Part shown: piece after piece, positions 7,738 through 15,400 of the stretch
Numbering within the stretch: the stretch's first letter is position 1
How the letters are laid out: the number at the start of each line of letters is the position of its first letter
DNA from: Ruminococcus sp. UBA4240
GTDB lineage: Bacteria; Bacillota; Clostridia; Oscillospirales; Ruminococcaceae
NCBI GenBank assembly: GCA_002395525.1
Contig: DGXE01000064.1
Coordinates: 1 to 19,546 of the forward strand
Reading direction: 5' to 3'
Length of the DNA stretch: 19,546 nt
The notes under the pieces: model-generated
Told to the model about the DNA's origin: nothing
The model's input: only the letters and a program-made list of their open reading frames with translations
Databases searched by the model: none
Translations under genes and position numbers: made by a program

Positions 7738-8871
7738 TCAGTCTTTTTTCGTTTTTTCCCTGATAAGGCCGTCCACACAGGCGGAAAGCTCTTTTTCGCT
7801 CATTTCCTCCGCCCTTATCTCGCCCCTTGCGATAAGCTCCATCAGGGCGATGTAGGTCTCCCCCAGAACGGTGGTGATGACCCCTGCGGTAGCACCTGAT
7901 ATGACCCCTCCCGCCACTGTGCCTATGCCCGGCAGGAGCTTTAGCAGCCCTGTGCTGGCGGTGCGCCCTGCAAGGGTAGCCATAAGGGGCATGACAGCCG
8001 AGGATATGAAGGCTGTGAGTATGGACTTGCTCACATCATTTCCATAGATGACTGTAATCGTAGCTATCATTCCGATCTGAGTCGGCACCAGCGCCATCGC
8101 ATCCGCCGTCGGGATGGGAATAAAGCCTTCCGTAAAAGCCGTCGCTACAGTCGCAGCCACCACGGCGCGCGCCCGTTTTTTTTTGACGGTCATATTTGCC
8201 TTCTGCACATTGTTGAGGGTGTTCTGCAGCTCATCCGGCAAAGCCTCGCTCATCACGTCTATGAGCCTGTCAAGGCCGTAAGCCTTTGCGGTGTACTCGT
8301 CATCAAAGTTCATATCCTGCGCCAGCACCGGGATAACGCTTACCACATCAAGGTTCTCCGCCTCCACCAGTGACTTCATGGCCTGCGCCTTTGAGCGGGG
8401 GCAGCCCTGGGTCAGCACTATCATCACAGGCACCTGAGTCAGGCGGCTCTTTTCCGTAAAGGTGCGAAGCCATTTGAGCTCATTCTCGTCAAAGGTGCGG
8501 TTGCCCCCGACGTTTATGCAGTACCATATGCAGTGTATGGCCTTGTTAATGTCCCGCTTTTTGCCCCCGTCGGTAATGAGCTTTATCACATCATCAATGA
8601 CCTTGCTCTGCTGATCGTCGGAAAGCTCAAATCCGGGGGTGTCGTATATCGCCAGTGGGAAATCCTTCTTCTCTATGAGCCGTATCTTGTCCGTGACAGG
8701 CCTGCCAAGACCCGTCTGTGCAACTGCTCCCCTGAACACGCTGTTGATAAGGGTGCTCTTTCCTGCCCCTGATTTGCCTATCACTATGATATTGAGCCTT
8801 TTAAGCTCCCTTATCCGCTGATTTATGGCAGATATGCACTTTCCTGCAATGTTTTCGACTCCAAAGTCCAT
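7738..8871 (-). CDS. GTPase with DUF697/YcjF-like C-terminal membrane-associated domain
   Basis: TRAFAC-class GTPase, 377 aa. The G domain shows the P-loop GKSGAGKST (about 32-40), a switch Thr region, DTPG (G3), and VLTQG in place of the usual NKxD G4 motif. The second half is hydrophobic and Gly/Ala-rich (about 240-350) and resembles DUF697/YcjF-like regions, which are associated with membranes. Related dynamin- or Era-like GTPases of this type have poorly defined cellular roles. The start is ATG 8871: AAAGGAGG lies 10 nt upstream. A longer reading to 8949 would overlap recQ. It begins 36 nt after recQ ends and is followed by the phosphatase, suggesting co-transcription. The TQ in place of NK at G4 is common in DUF697-linked GTPases but means nucleotide specificity should not be assumed. 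Confidence 0.85.
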   Translation of the reverse strand: MDFGVENIAGKCISAINQRIRELKRLNIIVIGKSGAGKSTLINSVFRGAVAQTGLGRPVTDKIRLIEKKDFPLAIYDTPGFELSDDQQSKVIDDVIKLITDGGKKRDINKAIHCIWYCINVGGNRTFDENELKWLRTFTEKSRLTQVPVMIVLTQGCPRSKAQAMKSLVEAENLDVVSVIPVLAQDMNFDDEYTAKAYGLDRLIDVMSEALPDELQNTLNNVQKANMTVKKKRARAVVAATVATAFTEGFIPIPTADAMALVPTQIGMIATITVIYGNDVSKSILTAFISSAVMPLMATLAGRTASTGLLKLLPGIGTVAGGVISGATAGVITTVLGETYIALMELIARGEIRAEEMSEKELSACVDGLIREKTKKD

Positions 8872-8906
8872 GCCTAAACCGCCTCCTTTGTCAAATGCCG
8901 CAGCAC

Positions 8907-11120
8907 TCATATTTCCTGTATCTCGCCCATGATCCGGTGAACTATCCATTCCTGGGCTGTGCTGTCATAGGCTGTCATTTCAAACTCGCTTCCGTCCTCC
9001 CCCGCTGTACGGATGAGGGAGATGCCGTATTCTGCCGCCTTTTCCCCGGGCACCGTGACAGTATGCCCCTCATTCTCCACCCGTGCAAGTGCACCGTGTG
9101 CCACAAGTCTTCCAGACACCTCACGGCGGATGACAAGTGTGCCGCCCTTTGGCAGATCCCTGTCATGGGTGAGCTTCTGTATCAGCTTTGACAGGGACAG
9201 CTTCTCATCAAAGCCCTCAAAATCGGACAGAGACAGCTCCTTCATTATCTCAAAAGCCCTTGCCCGCACCTGGGGATCCTTTGAGGCGGGGATCTTTTTC
9301 TCCTTTGCAGCCGAAGGTTTATCTGCCTTTTTGTAGTCCTTTACTGCCTTGATGAAGGCAATGCCGTAGCGCTCGTACTTTATGCGGGTCATACCCTCCA
9401 CCCTCATGAACTGTTTTTCGGTGGTGGGTGCGGCTTTGCAGAGCTGCACCAGAGCACTGTCGGAGAGGATGACATAATCGGGCATACCGTGTACCCTTGC
9501 CTGTGTGCGGCGCACCTCACGGAGCTTTTCCATAAGTCCCGTGTCGATGTCCTCATCATTTGACCCTGCTCCCTTGATGTCGGGCACACGGGCGCTGACC
9601 CTTTCTTCACCCTTCAGCACAGGCAGCGCCCTGCGGGTCAGGTGCAGCACACCCTCACTGTCCGCTGCCGCCATTCCGGATGCCATGATATGCTCGATGC
9701 AGGCATCAATGTACTTCTTATCCCTGTCCTGCATTATGCCGAAGGTGGAAAGGGCATCAAGCCCCAGCTCCTGTATCCGCTCATCCTGTGAACCCTGCAG
9801 TACCGCTGTGATGGCAGCCCTGTCAGCGCCTTTTCCCACACGGTGTATGCAGGACATTATCTTCTGCACATCTACGGTAACGTCTGTCAGCACCATGCCT
9901 TGGCGGCAGAAGGAGCAGTTTTTGCAGCTGCCGTAATACCTCTCCCCGAAATATGAGAGCATCATGCCACGCAGGCAGGCATCCCTGGTGCAGTAATTTA
10001 TCATGTCCGACAGCTTTTTCTCCTCCCGCTTCCTTACAGCCGCAGCTTCATTGTCGGGCAGCTCGGACTGCTCGTAGCTCTGCTGGATAAGGTAGCGCTG
10101 GAGATGTATGTCACGGGGGGCAAAGAGGAGTATGCAGTCCGAGGGAGAGCCGTCTCTGCCTGCTCTTCCTGCCTCCTGATAGTAGGATTCCATATCCCTG
10201 GGCATATTGTGGTGTATGACAAAGGACACATTTGACTTGTCTATCCCCATGCCGAAGGCATTTGTAGCAACTATCACCTGTATGCGGTCGTAGATGAAGT
10301 CCTCCTGATTTATCCGCCTTTCCTCATCGGTAAGGCCTGCGTGGTACCGTGCCGCCGCAAAGCCCTCCTTTTTCAGGTGAGCGGTTATGTCCTCCACCTC
10401 CTTGCGGGTGGCTGCATATACGATACCGCTGCGCCCCGCATCGCAGTAGCGGTGTACCAGCCCCGTAAGGTCGGCAAGGCGATCCTCCGGCTTTCTAACC
10501 TCAAAGTACAGGTTTTTCCTGTCAAAGCCCGTCACCAGCTCAAAGGGATAGTTCATTTCAAGCAGCCGCACGATGTCATTGCGCACAGCCTTTGTGGCAG
10601 TTGCGGTAAATGCCCCCACAACAGGCCGTGACGGCAGCTTTCTTATAAAATCGGGTATGGCAAGATAGGAGGGCCTGAAATCATGTCCCCAGTGGGATAT
10701 GCAGTGAGCCTCATCCACTATGAGGGCGGACACCCTGATCTTCGAGCACAGTTCCAGAAAAAGGGCGGTGTCAAGCCGTTCGGGAGCCACATATATGATG
10801 CGGTACATACCCTGCGCCGCATTCCTGATAACTGCGTACACCTGCTGCTGATTAAGGGCTGAATTGATATAGGCGGCACGTATCCCCAGGGACACAAGAG
10901 CCGTCACCTGATCCTGCATCAGTGAGATAAGGGGGGAAATGACCAGTGTCACACCCTGAAACATAAGGGCGGGCACCTGAAAGCACACGGATTTCCCTGC
11001 CCCTGTGGGCATCACCCCAAGGGTGTCACGGCCGGACAGCAGGCTGTCAATAAGCGCCTCCTGCCCCGGCTTGAAGCTGTCATATCCGAAATATTCCTTT
11101 AATACCTGTTGTTTATCCAT
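8907..11120 (-). CDS. recQ: ATP-dependent DNA helicase RecQ with long C-terminal extension
   Basis: RecQ is a 3'-5' DNA helicase for recombination and replication-fork repair. The 737-aa protein shows the Walker A motif MPTGAGKS, the DEAH box in VDEAHCISHWGHDF, and helicase motif VI QEAGRAGRDG. A zinc-binding cluster follows, with Cys in CTRDAC and SCKNCSFC, then a winged-helix region and an HRDC domain near residues 535-605. About 130 residues beyond HRDC are not part of the classic enzyme (E. coli RecQ is about 610 aa) and contain a KLSLSKLIQKL segment and a beta-rich tail. The start is ATG 11120; ATG 11126 is two codons earlier and both share GAGG upstream. A promoter lies at 11149-11177, divergent from the plus-strand unit. 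It heads a run with the GTPase and phosphatase. Confidence 0.95.
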   Translation of the reverse strand: MDKQQVLKEYFGYDSFKPGQEALIDSLLSGRDTLGVMPTGAGKSVCFQVPALMFQGVTLVISPLISLMQDQVTALVSLGIRAAYINSALNQQQVYAVIRNAAQGMYRIIYVAPERLDTALFLELCSKIRVSALIVDEAHCISHWGHDFRPSYLAIPDFIRKLPSRPVVGAFTATATKAVRNDIVRLLEMNYPFELVTGFDRKNLYFEVRKPEDRLADLTGLVHRYCDAGRSGIVYAATRKEVEDITAHLKKEGFAAARYHAGLTDEERRINQEDFIYDRIQVIVATNAFGMGIDKSNVSFVIHHNMPRDMESYYQEAGRAGRDGSPSDCILLFAPRDIHLQRYLIQQSYEQSELPDNEAAAVRKREEKKLSDMINYCTRDACLRGMMLSYFGERYYGSCKNCSFCRQGMVLTDVTVDVQKIMSCIHRVGKGADRAAITAVLQGSQDERIQELGLDALSTFGIMQDRDKKYIDACIEHIMASGMAAADSEGVLHLTRRALPVLKGEERVSARVPDIKGAGSNDEDIDTGLMEKLREVRRTQARVHGMPDYVILSDSALVQLCKAAPTTEKQFMRVEGMTRIKYERYGIAFIKAVKDYKKADKPSAAKEKKIPASKDPQVRARAFEIMKELSLSDFEGFDEKLSLSKLIQKLTHDRDLPKGGTLVIRREVSGRLVAHGALARVENEGHTVTVPGEKAAEYGISLIRTAGEDGSEFEMTAYDSTAQEWIVHRIMGEIQEI

Positions 11121-11148
11121 TATCATCTTTCCTCGGTAGTATGATATG

Positions 11149-11177
11149 ATTATACCACCGTAACACAGCTTTTGCAA
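11149..11177 (-). promoter_or_regulatory. Promoter of recQ
   Basis: Minus-strand TTGCAA (11172-11177), 17-nt spacer, TATAAT (11149-11154), about 25 nt upstream of the recQ start. The -10 is perfect and the -35 matches 4 of 6. The -35 overlaps the left arm of a 9-bp inverted repeat. Confidence 0.75.
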
Positions 11178-11197
11178 TATTTTTTTCCAAAATATTG
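11175..11197. repeat. 9-bp inverted repeat between divergent promoters
   Basis: CAATATTTT (11175-11183) and AAAATATTG (11189-11197) form a perfect inverted repeat around a 5-nt centre. Its left arm overlaps the recQ -35 box, and its right arm ends 27 nt before the -35 of the plus-strand promoter. The placement suits an operator; it is too AT-rich for a strong terminator. No regulator can be assigned from sequence, though the first plus-strand gene has a possible DNA-binding N-terminus. Confidence 0.5.
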
Positions 11198-11223
11198 TAC
11201 TATTCTCTGAGCTGTACCGGTCC

Positions 11224-11252
11224 TTGACACTATGCGCCGTAAATGCTATAAT
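11224..11252 (+). promoter_or_regulatory. Consensus vegetative promoter of the 11315 gene
   Basis: TTGACA (11224-11229), 17-nt spacer, TATAAT (11247-11252): a perfect sigma-A promoter giving a leader of about 55 nt before the start at 11315. It faces away from the recQ promoter. Confidence 0.9.
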
Positions 11253-11314
11253 AGGGACATCCGATACAGACGGCTCCCATCCCATTTGAGAGCATTCAGA
11301 GAGAGGTAAAGACA

Positions 11315-12466
11315 ATGAGCAGAGAAACCGAACAGGAGCTTACCCGTGACGAATACACGGAATACATATACAGCGAGACCTGCTTTGGCGAGCCTGTGAA
11401 CGCAGATGCTGCCGAGGATATGGCAGAGGGTGTGAGCAGGGCGATGGAGCTGGATGAACGCCCTGTTTTCCTGGAGGGGCTTGCCGCAAGGCTCACACAG
11501 CTTGGGACGGAATGCAGCCCACAGGATACGGATATAATGTTATCCGAGGTCAAGCAGCGCTACAGATCCGTGCTGGGCAAGCCCTGCCCACGGACGGTGC
11601 AGGAGTGGTGCAAGGGCAGGACACCCGGCATCACCAACAGACAGAACAACTATGACCTGTGCTATGCCCTTGAAATGGACTATCAGCAGACGGCTGTCTT
11701 CTTCCAGAAGCACTACCTCTCACTGCCCTTCATCATCAAGGCAAGGGTGGATGCGGTGTTCCTGTACTGCCTGTACCACCGCAGACCCTACTGTACAGTG
11801 ACAAAGCTGCTTGAAAGCTCAAAGGGCTTTGTATCACAGGAAAATGCCCATACTTCGACTTCACAGATCGCCAATGCCATATTTGATACGGATGATGATG
11901 AAAGGTTCCTCCGCTATCTGTCGGAGCACTGCTATGACAACGAGCAGCAGTTTCAGCTTGCCCGCTCTGTCATCAATGAGGAGATAGACATCTTAAAGGC
12001 AGGGCTGCTTGATGACACCGCAGCTGCCATCACCTCCCCGGACAGGCTCAACAGCATGACCATAGATGCCCTCTTCGGCTACCGCTACCAGGCCCGTGAC
12101 AAGGGGGAGCCTGTTATCAAGCTGCCAAAGCGCTTTACCGAGTCCCTCCCCAACGATGTTACTTTGGGCAGGATCATTAATGGAGACAGCATTTCCTATG
12201 AGGTGCTCCGCAAGTCACTGATGCTGCTTAAATTCTATAACTACTATCATGCCGCCGAGGTGGAGGACAGGGCACGGGGCTACGAGCCCGACAATCGTGA
12301 GATCAATAACCGCCTTCTGGACTTCTACGATGAGCTGAACAGCACCCTCATCTCCTGCGGCTTTGCCCAGCTCTATGTGCTCCACCCCTTTGACTGCCTG
12401 CTCCTTTACTGTGCCAACTCCTATGATCCCATCCAGACACTCCATGCCCTGAACGAACGGAATTGA
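11315..12466 (+). CDS. Unrecognised protein with possible HTH-like N-terminal half; partner of the kinase-STAND gene
   Basis: A 383-aa soluble protein with no signal peptide or membrane segment. I do not recognise a named family. Residues about 75-115 (PRTVQEWCKG followed by NNYDLCYALEMD) have the spacing of an Xre-like helix-turn-helix, and the rest looks all-helical. The C-terminal 50 residues (LLDFYDELNSTLISCGF, then PFDCLLLYCA) look like a conserved module. The start is ATG 11315: AGAGG lies 8 nt upstream, and the perfect promoter at 11224-11252 fits it. It lies 55 nt upstream of the kinase-STAND gene on the same strand, so the two are likely one unit. Possible roles are regulator of the unit, kinase substrate or adaptor; these are inferences from context. 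GC content matches the housekeeping genes, unlike the toxin operon downstream. Confidence 0.8.
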   Translation: MSRETEQELTRDEYTEYIYSETCFGEPVNADAAEDMAEGVSRAMELDERPVFLEGLAARLTQLGTECSPQDTDIMLSEVKQRYRSVLGKPCPRTVQEWCKGRTPGITNRQNNYDLCYALEMDYQQTAVFFQKHYLSLPFIIKARVDAVFLYCLYHRRPYCTVTKLLESSKGFVSQENAHTSTSQIANAIFDTDDDERFLRYLSEHCYDNEQQFQLARSVINEEIDILKAGLLDDTAAAITSPDRLNSMTIDALFGYRYQARDKGEPVIKLPKRFTESLPNDVTLGRIINGDSISYEVLRKSLMLLKFYNYYHAAEVEDRARGYEPDNREINNRLLDFYDELNSTLISCGFAQLYVLHPFDCLLLYCANSYDPIQTLHALNERN

Positions 12467-12521
12467 TTTTTATATCTGCTTTTTCAGAGCGTGTATAATA
12501 CAGGTGAAAGGGGGCGAGACC

Positions 12522-15197
12522 ATGCTTAAAAAGGGCTGCACTTTGTCTGCGGATGGCAGGCAGTACACCATAACCGAACAGCTTGGCAGAGGTGCTAACA
12601 CTGTTGCATATCTTGCCGAATGCTGCCACGGTGACCTTGTGACCAAATGCATACTGAAGGAATATGCACCCCATAGCAGCGATGATTTTGAAGCCGGCAA
12701 GGCTCGTTTCATAGCTGCGGGCAAAATGCAGAACCATATCCGCAGCAGGTCTGCACTAAGCAACCAGACTCCCCCTGTGAGCCGCATTTTTGAAGCCGGC
12801 GGCACAGCATACATTGAAGTTTCCTGCTACAGCGGCACGACCCTTGACAAGATGGAGCTGAGCCTGCCCCGGTATATGGAGGTTTGTGAGACCATAGCCA
12901 GGACTGTGGGCTATTATCACAGTTCAGGGTATCTCTGCCTTGACCTGAAGCCTGAGAACATCTTTATCCTGCAAAACGCCCCGGACGACACGGTGACACA
13001 GCTTGTGGAGTTCATTGACTTTGACAGTGTCCGTGATGTGAACAGCGGCACCCTGTTTTCCTACACAAGAGAATGGGCTGCACCCGAGCAGCTCAATCCA
13101 TATGCAGCCGCAAGGATAACCGCATCTGCCGACATATACACTGTGGGTGAGATAGTCTTTTACCTGCTTTTCGGCAGACACTCCACGGAAACGGAGCACA
13201 GGGGCTTTTCAAAATTCCCCTTTGAGGAGTGCAGGGGCGAATATCACAAATACACGGAGCGCCACGATATTCAAGCACTTTTCACCAGACTATTCAGGAA
13301 TACGATACGTTCCTCCGCTACAAACCGCTTCACGACCGTTGATGAGGTAGCAAGTCTCCTTGGGGAGCTGGTGGAGGTGCTGAACCAGAAGGACTACATT
13401 ATCCCAATCTTGCCGTCCGTTTCCCCCGATTTTGTGGGCAGAGACAGGGAAATTCGGCAGATAGCAGAGAGCCTGCAAAGAAATCACGTCCTCTATATCA
13501 CCGGTGTGGGCGGAATCGGCAAGACTACCCTCGTCAAAAACTACATTGCAAGAAACCGGACGGAGTATGATGTCATCGCATACCTCGAATATGACGGCGA
13601 TTTTCAGCACACCTTCTGCGATGATATGCAGCTTCAGATAAGCACGGTATCACAGCAGGACGGTGAACCCCTTGACGATTATTTCGTCCGTAAGTTCACG
13701 GCTTTCAGGCGCATCTGCGGCGGGCGGCGGGTGCTGTTCGTCCTTGACAACTACACCGACAGGCTGACCAAGGATCTGAGCCGCATCATCGACTGCGGAT
13801 ATGATACCATCATCGTCACAAGAAGAAAGCCTCCGAAAAACAGCTTTGCCGTGCTGGAGGTAAATGCCATTGCCGAAACATCTGAGCTTTTCAGACTTAT
13901 CACACTGAACCTTGAGCGGCAGCTCACAAGGGAGGAACGGCTGTGCTTCGAGGAGATGATAGCCCTTGTGCAGGGGCACACCCTTGTTCTGGAGCTTATC
14001 GCCCGACAGATAGCCGCTGGCAGGCTGGATATCCGCACAGCCCTTGACCTTATCCGTGAAAACGGCTTTTCACGCTTTTCCCTTGAAAAAGTGGGGAATA
14101 TCAAGGACGGGGAGGAGGTATACGGCACCCTGTCCGCAATTATTTCAGCCCTGTTCGATGCAGGGGGTGTGGACGAGGAGGCAAGGCTCACGCTGAAAAT
14201 ACTTTCCCTGCTGAGCGTTCGGGGGCTTGAACCCAGCCTTTTATACAGATTTTTCCCGGATATCAAAGCGAAAAACATTGCGGCGCTGTCGGCCGAGGGC
14301 TGGCTGTATGCCGATAAAAGGATACGTCTGCACCCTGTAATTGCTGAAACGGTGCGCAACTGGCTCTGGTCTGCGGACGATGTTACCGTCATGGACTGCC
14401 ACCATAAGATGATCGATATCTATGCGGGAATGTCAGACCATGCACACATCAGGGAAATACTTCGTGAAGCCGATATTTTCAGGGAACAGCACCCACGGCA
14501 CATCATCACAGGACTGTACTATGATATGGTTGGCTGGTACTGGGATGTTCTGCTTGGCGGTGCCTACTGCCCCGAAAATGAGGAAGAAGCAGGGCTGCTT
14601 CGTAATGAGCTGGAAGCAGCAGGGCGTGCGGTCACGGAAATGGACAAGTCCTCCGATCCCCGCAGCACAGCCTATCTCATAAAATACTGCATCTCACTGG
14701 CAAGCATAATAATACGGAGCTGCCCTGACTATTATGACGAAGCCGCCGGGCTTCTGGACAGGGTGTACGGCCTCATCGAGGAGGGCTCTGAAAATCACTG
14801 CTATTACTGCATGGTGGCAGCCTGGTACTATACCCTTGCTGCGCCTGATATAAAGAAGACCCGGGCATTGACGGCGCAGGCGGAGAAAATCGCAGAAAGG
14901 GTGTTCCCCACGGAATTGGAGATCATTGACATCATCCATATCCCCACGGCAAACTGCCTGTACTATCACAGAGACTTCCCCGCAGCAGCGGCAAAGATAG
15001 AGGAGGCCTTGAAGATGTGCAGAAAGCATCCCCATATGATGCCCTATATCGACAAGCAGGCGGAGCTGCTGAACATTTTGCTTGACATCTATACCGCTAT
15101 GGACAGCGGCGGCAAAAGGATCGCCGAAAAGCGCCGCCGGCTGACAGCAGAGATAGAACGTCTCAATGAAGCGTATAAGGATAGGGGCAAGGTGTGA
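12522..15197 (+). CDS. Ser/Thr protein kinase fused to NB-ARC-type STAND NTPase with helical-repeat C-terminus
   Basis: An 891-aa fusion. Residues 1-290 are an eukaryotic-like protein kinase: glycine loop LGRGANTV (21-28), the beta-3 Lys46 in ILKE, catalytic loop LDLKPEN (Asp141, Asn146) with CLD replacing HRD, metal-binding Asp166 in DFDS replacing DFG, and AAPEQ for APE. All direct catalytic residues remain, so it is probably active. Residues about 305-560 are an NB-ARC-type NTPase: P-loop GVGGIGKTTL (328-337), Walker B VLFVLDN (Asp409) and an IIVTRR sensor segment. Residues about 600-891 are helical, TPR-like by pattern. In STAND proteins the C-terminal repeats sense a trigger and the NTPase oligomerises to activate an effector; here the effector would be the kinase (inference). 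The start is ATG 12522 with GGGGG upstream; GTG 12504 lacks a site. An isolated TATAAT (12494-12499) could give a minor promoter. Confidence 0.9.
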   Translation: MLKKGCTLSADGRQYTITEQLGRGANTVAYLAECCHGDLVTKCILKEYAPHSSDDFEAGKARFIAAGKMQNHIRSRSALSNQTPPVSRIFEAGGTAYIEVSCYSGTTLDKMELSLPRYMEVCETIARTVGYYHSSGYLCLDLKPENIFILQNAPDDTVTQLVEFIDFDSVRDVNSGTLFSYTREWAAPEQLNPYAAARITASADIYTVGEIVFYLLFGRHSTETEHRGFSKFPFEECRGEYHKYTERHDIQALFTRLFRNTIRSSATNRFTTVDEVASLLGELVEVLNQKDYIIPILPSVSPDFVGRDREIRQIAESLQRNHVLYITGVGGIGKTTLVKNYIARNRTEYDVIAYLEYDGDFQHTFCDDMQLQISTVSQQDGEPLDDYFVRKFTAFRRICGGRRVLFVLDNYTDRLTKDLSRIIDCGYDTIIVTRRKPPKNSFAVLEVNAIAETSELFRLITLNLERQLTREERLCFEEMIALVQGHTLVLELIARQIAAGRLDIRTALDLIRENGFSRFSLEKVGNIKDGEEVYGTLSAIISALFDAGGVDEEARLTLKILSLLSVRGLEPSLLYRFFPDIKAKNIAALSAEGWLYADKRIRLHPVIAETVRNWLWSADDVTVMDCHHKMIDIYAGMSDHAHIREILREADIFREQHPRHIITGLYYDMVGWYWDVLLGGAYCPENEEEAGLLRNELEAAGRAVTEMDKSSDPRSTAYLIKYCISLASIIIRSCPDYYDEAAGLLDRVYGLIEEGSENHCYYCMVAAWYYTLAAPDIKKTRALTAQAEKIAERVFPTELEIIDIIHIPTANCLYYHRDFPAAAAKIEEALKMCRKHPHMMPYIDKQAELLNILLDIYTAMDSGGKRIAEKRRRLTAEIERLNEAYKDRGKV

Positions 15198-15400
15198 GGC
15201 AGCTTGTTCAGCTCTTATTCTATGATCCTACCTGAATGATATGTATATCGGAATCATGATTTTGGTGATTATTTCTATATTTTTCATTGCTTCATTTGCT
15301 AATTTCATATTCTATTGACAAATAGTGGAATGGGTAGTATAATTAAATGATACACTTGAATGTGTTACGATTTGGCAAATTCTACTGATAGGAGACGAAA
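15198..15400 (+). promoter_or_regulatory. Intergenic region between kinase-STAND gene and toxin operon
   Basis: About 200 AT-rich bases. It holds the promoter listed separately and a 25-codon hydrophobic reading frame (15241-15318) that lacks a ribosome binding site. Only weak 5-bp inverted repeats are seen after the kinase stop, so no terminator is called. The drop in GC marks the apparent left edge of the AT-rich segment. Confidence 0.5.
15315..15343 (+). promoter_or_regulatory. Consensus vegetative promoter of the surface-protein/toxin operon
   Basis: TTGACA (15315-15320), a 17-nt spacer and TATAAT (15338-15343), about 58 nt before the start at 15401. This is a perfect sigma-A promoter, so the operon is probably expressed constitutively unless repressed; no clear operator is visible. 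Confidence 0.9.

Noticed and set aside
12494..12499. TATAAT box as a separate promoter for the kinase-STAND gene
   Set aside because: The -10 is perfect but no acceptable -35 lies 16-18 nt upstream and there is no proper extended -10; kept only as a remark.
13751..14392. Minus-strand open frame of 213 codons inside the kinase-STAND gene
   Set aside because: Ser/Arg-rich shadow of the NTPase coding sequence with no start signal.
15198..15275. Possible terminator after the kinase-STAND gene
   Set aside because: Only 5-bp AT-rich inverted repeats are present and no proper T-run follows a stem.
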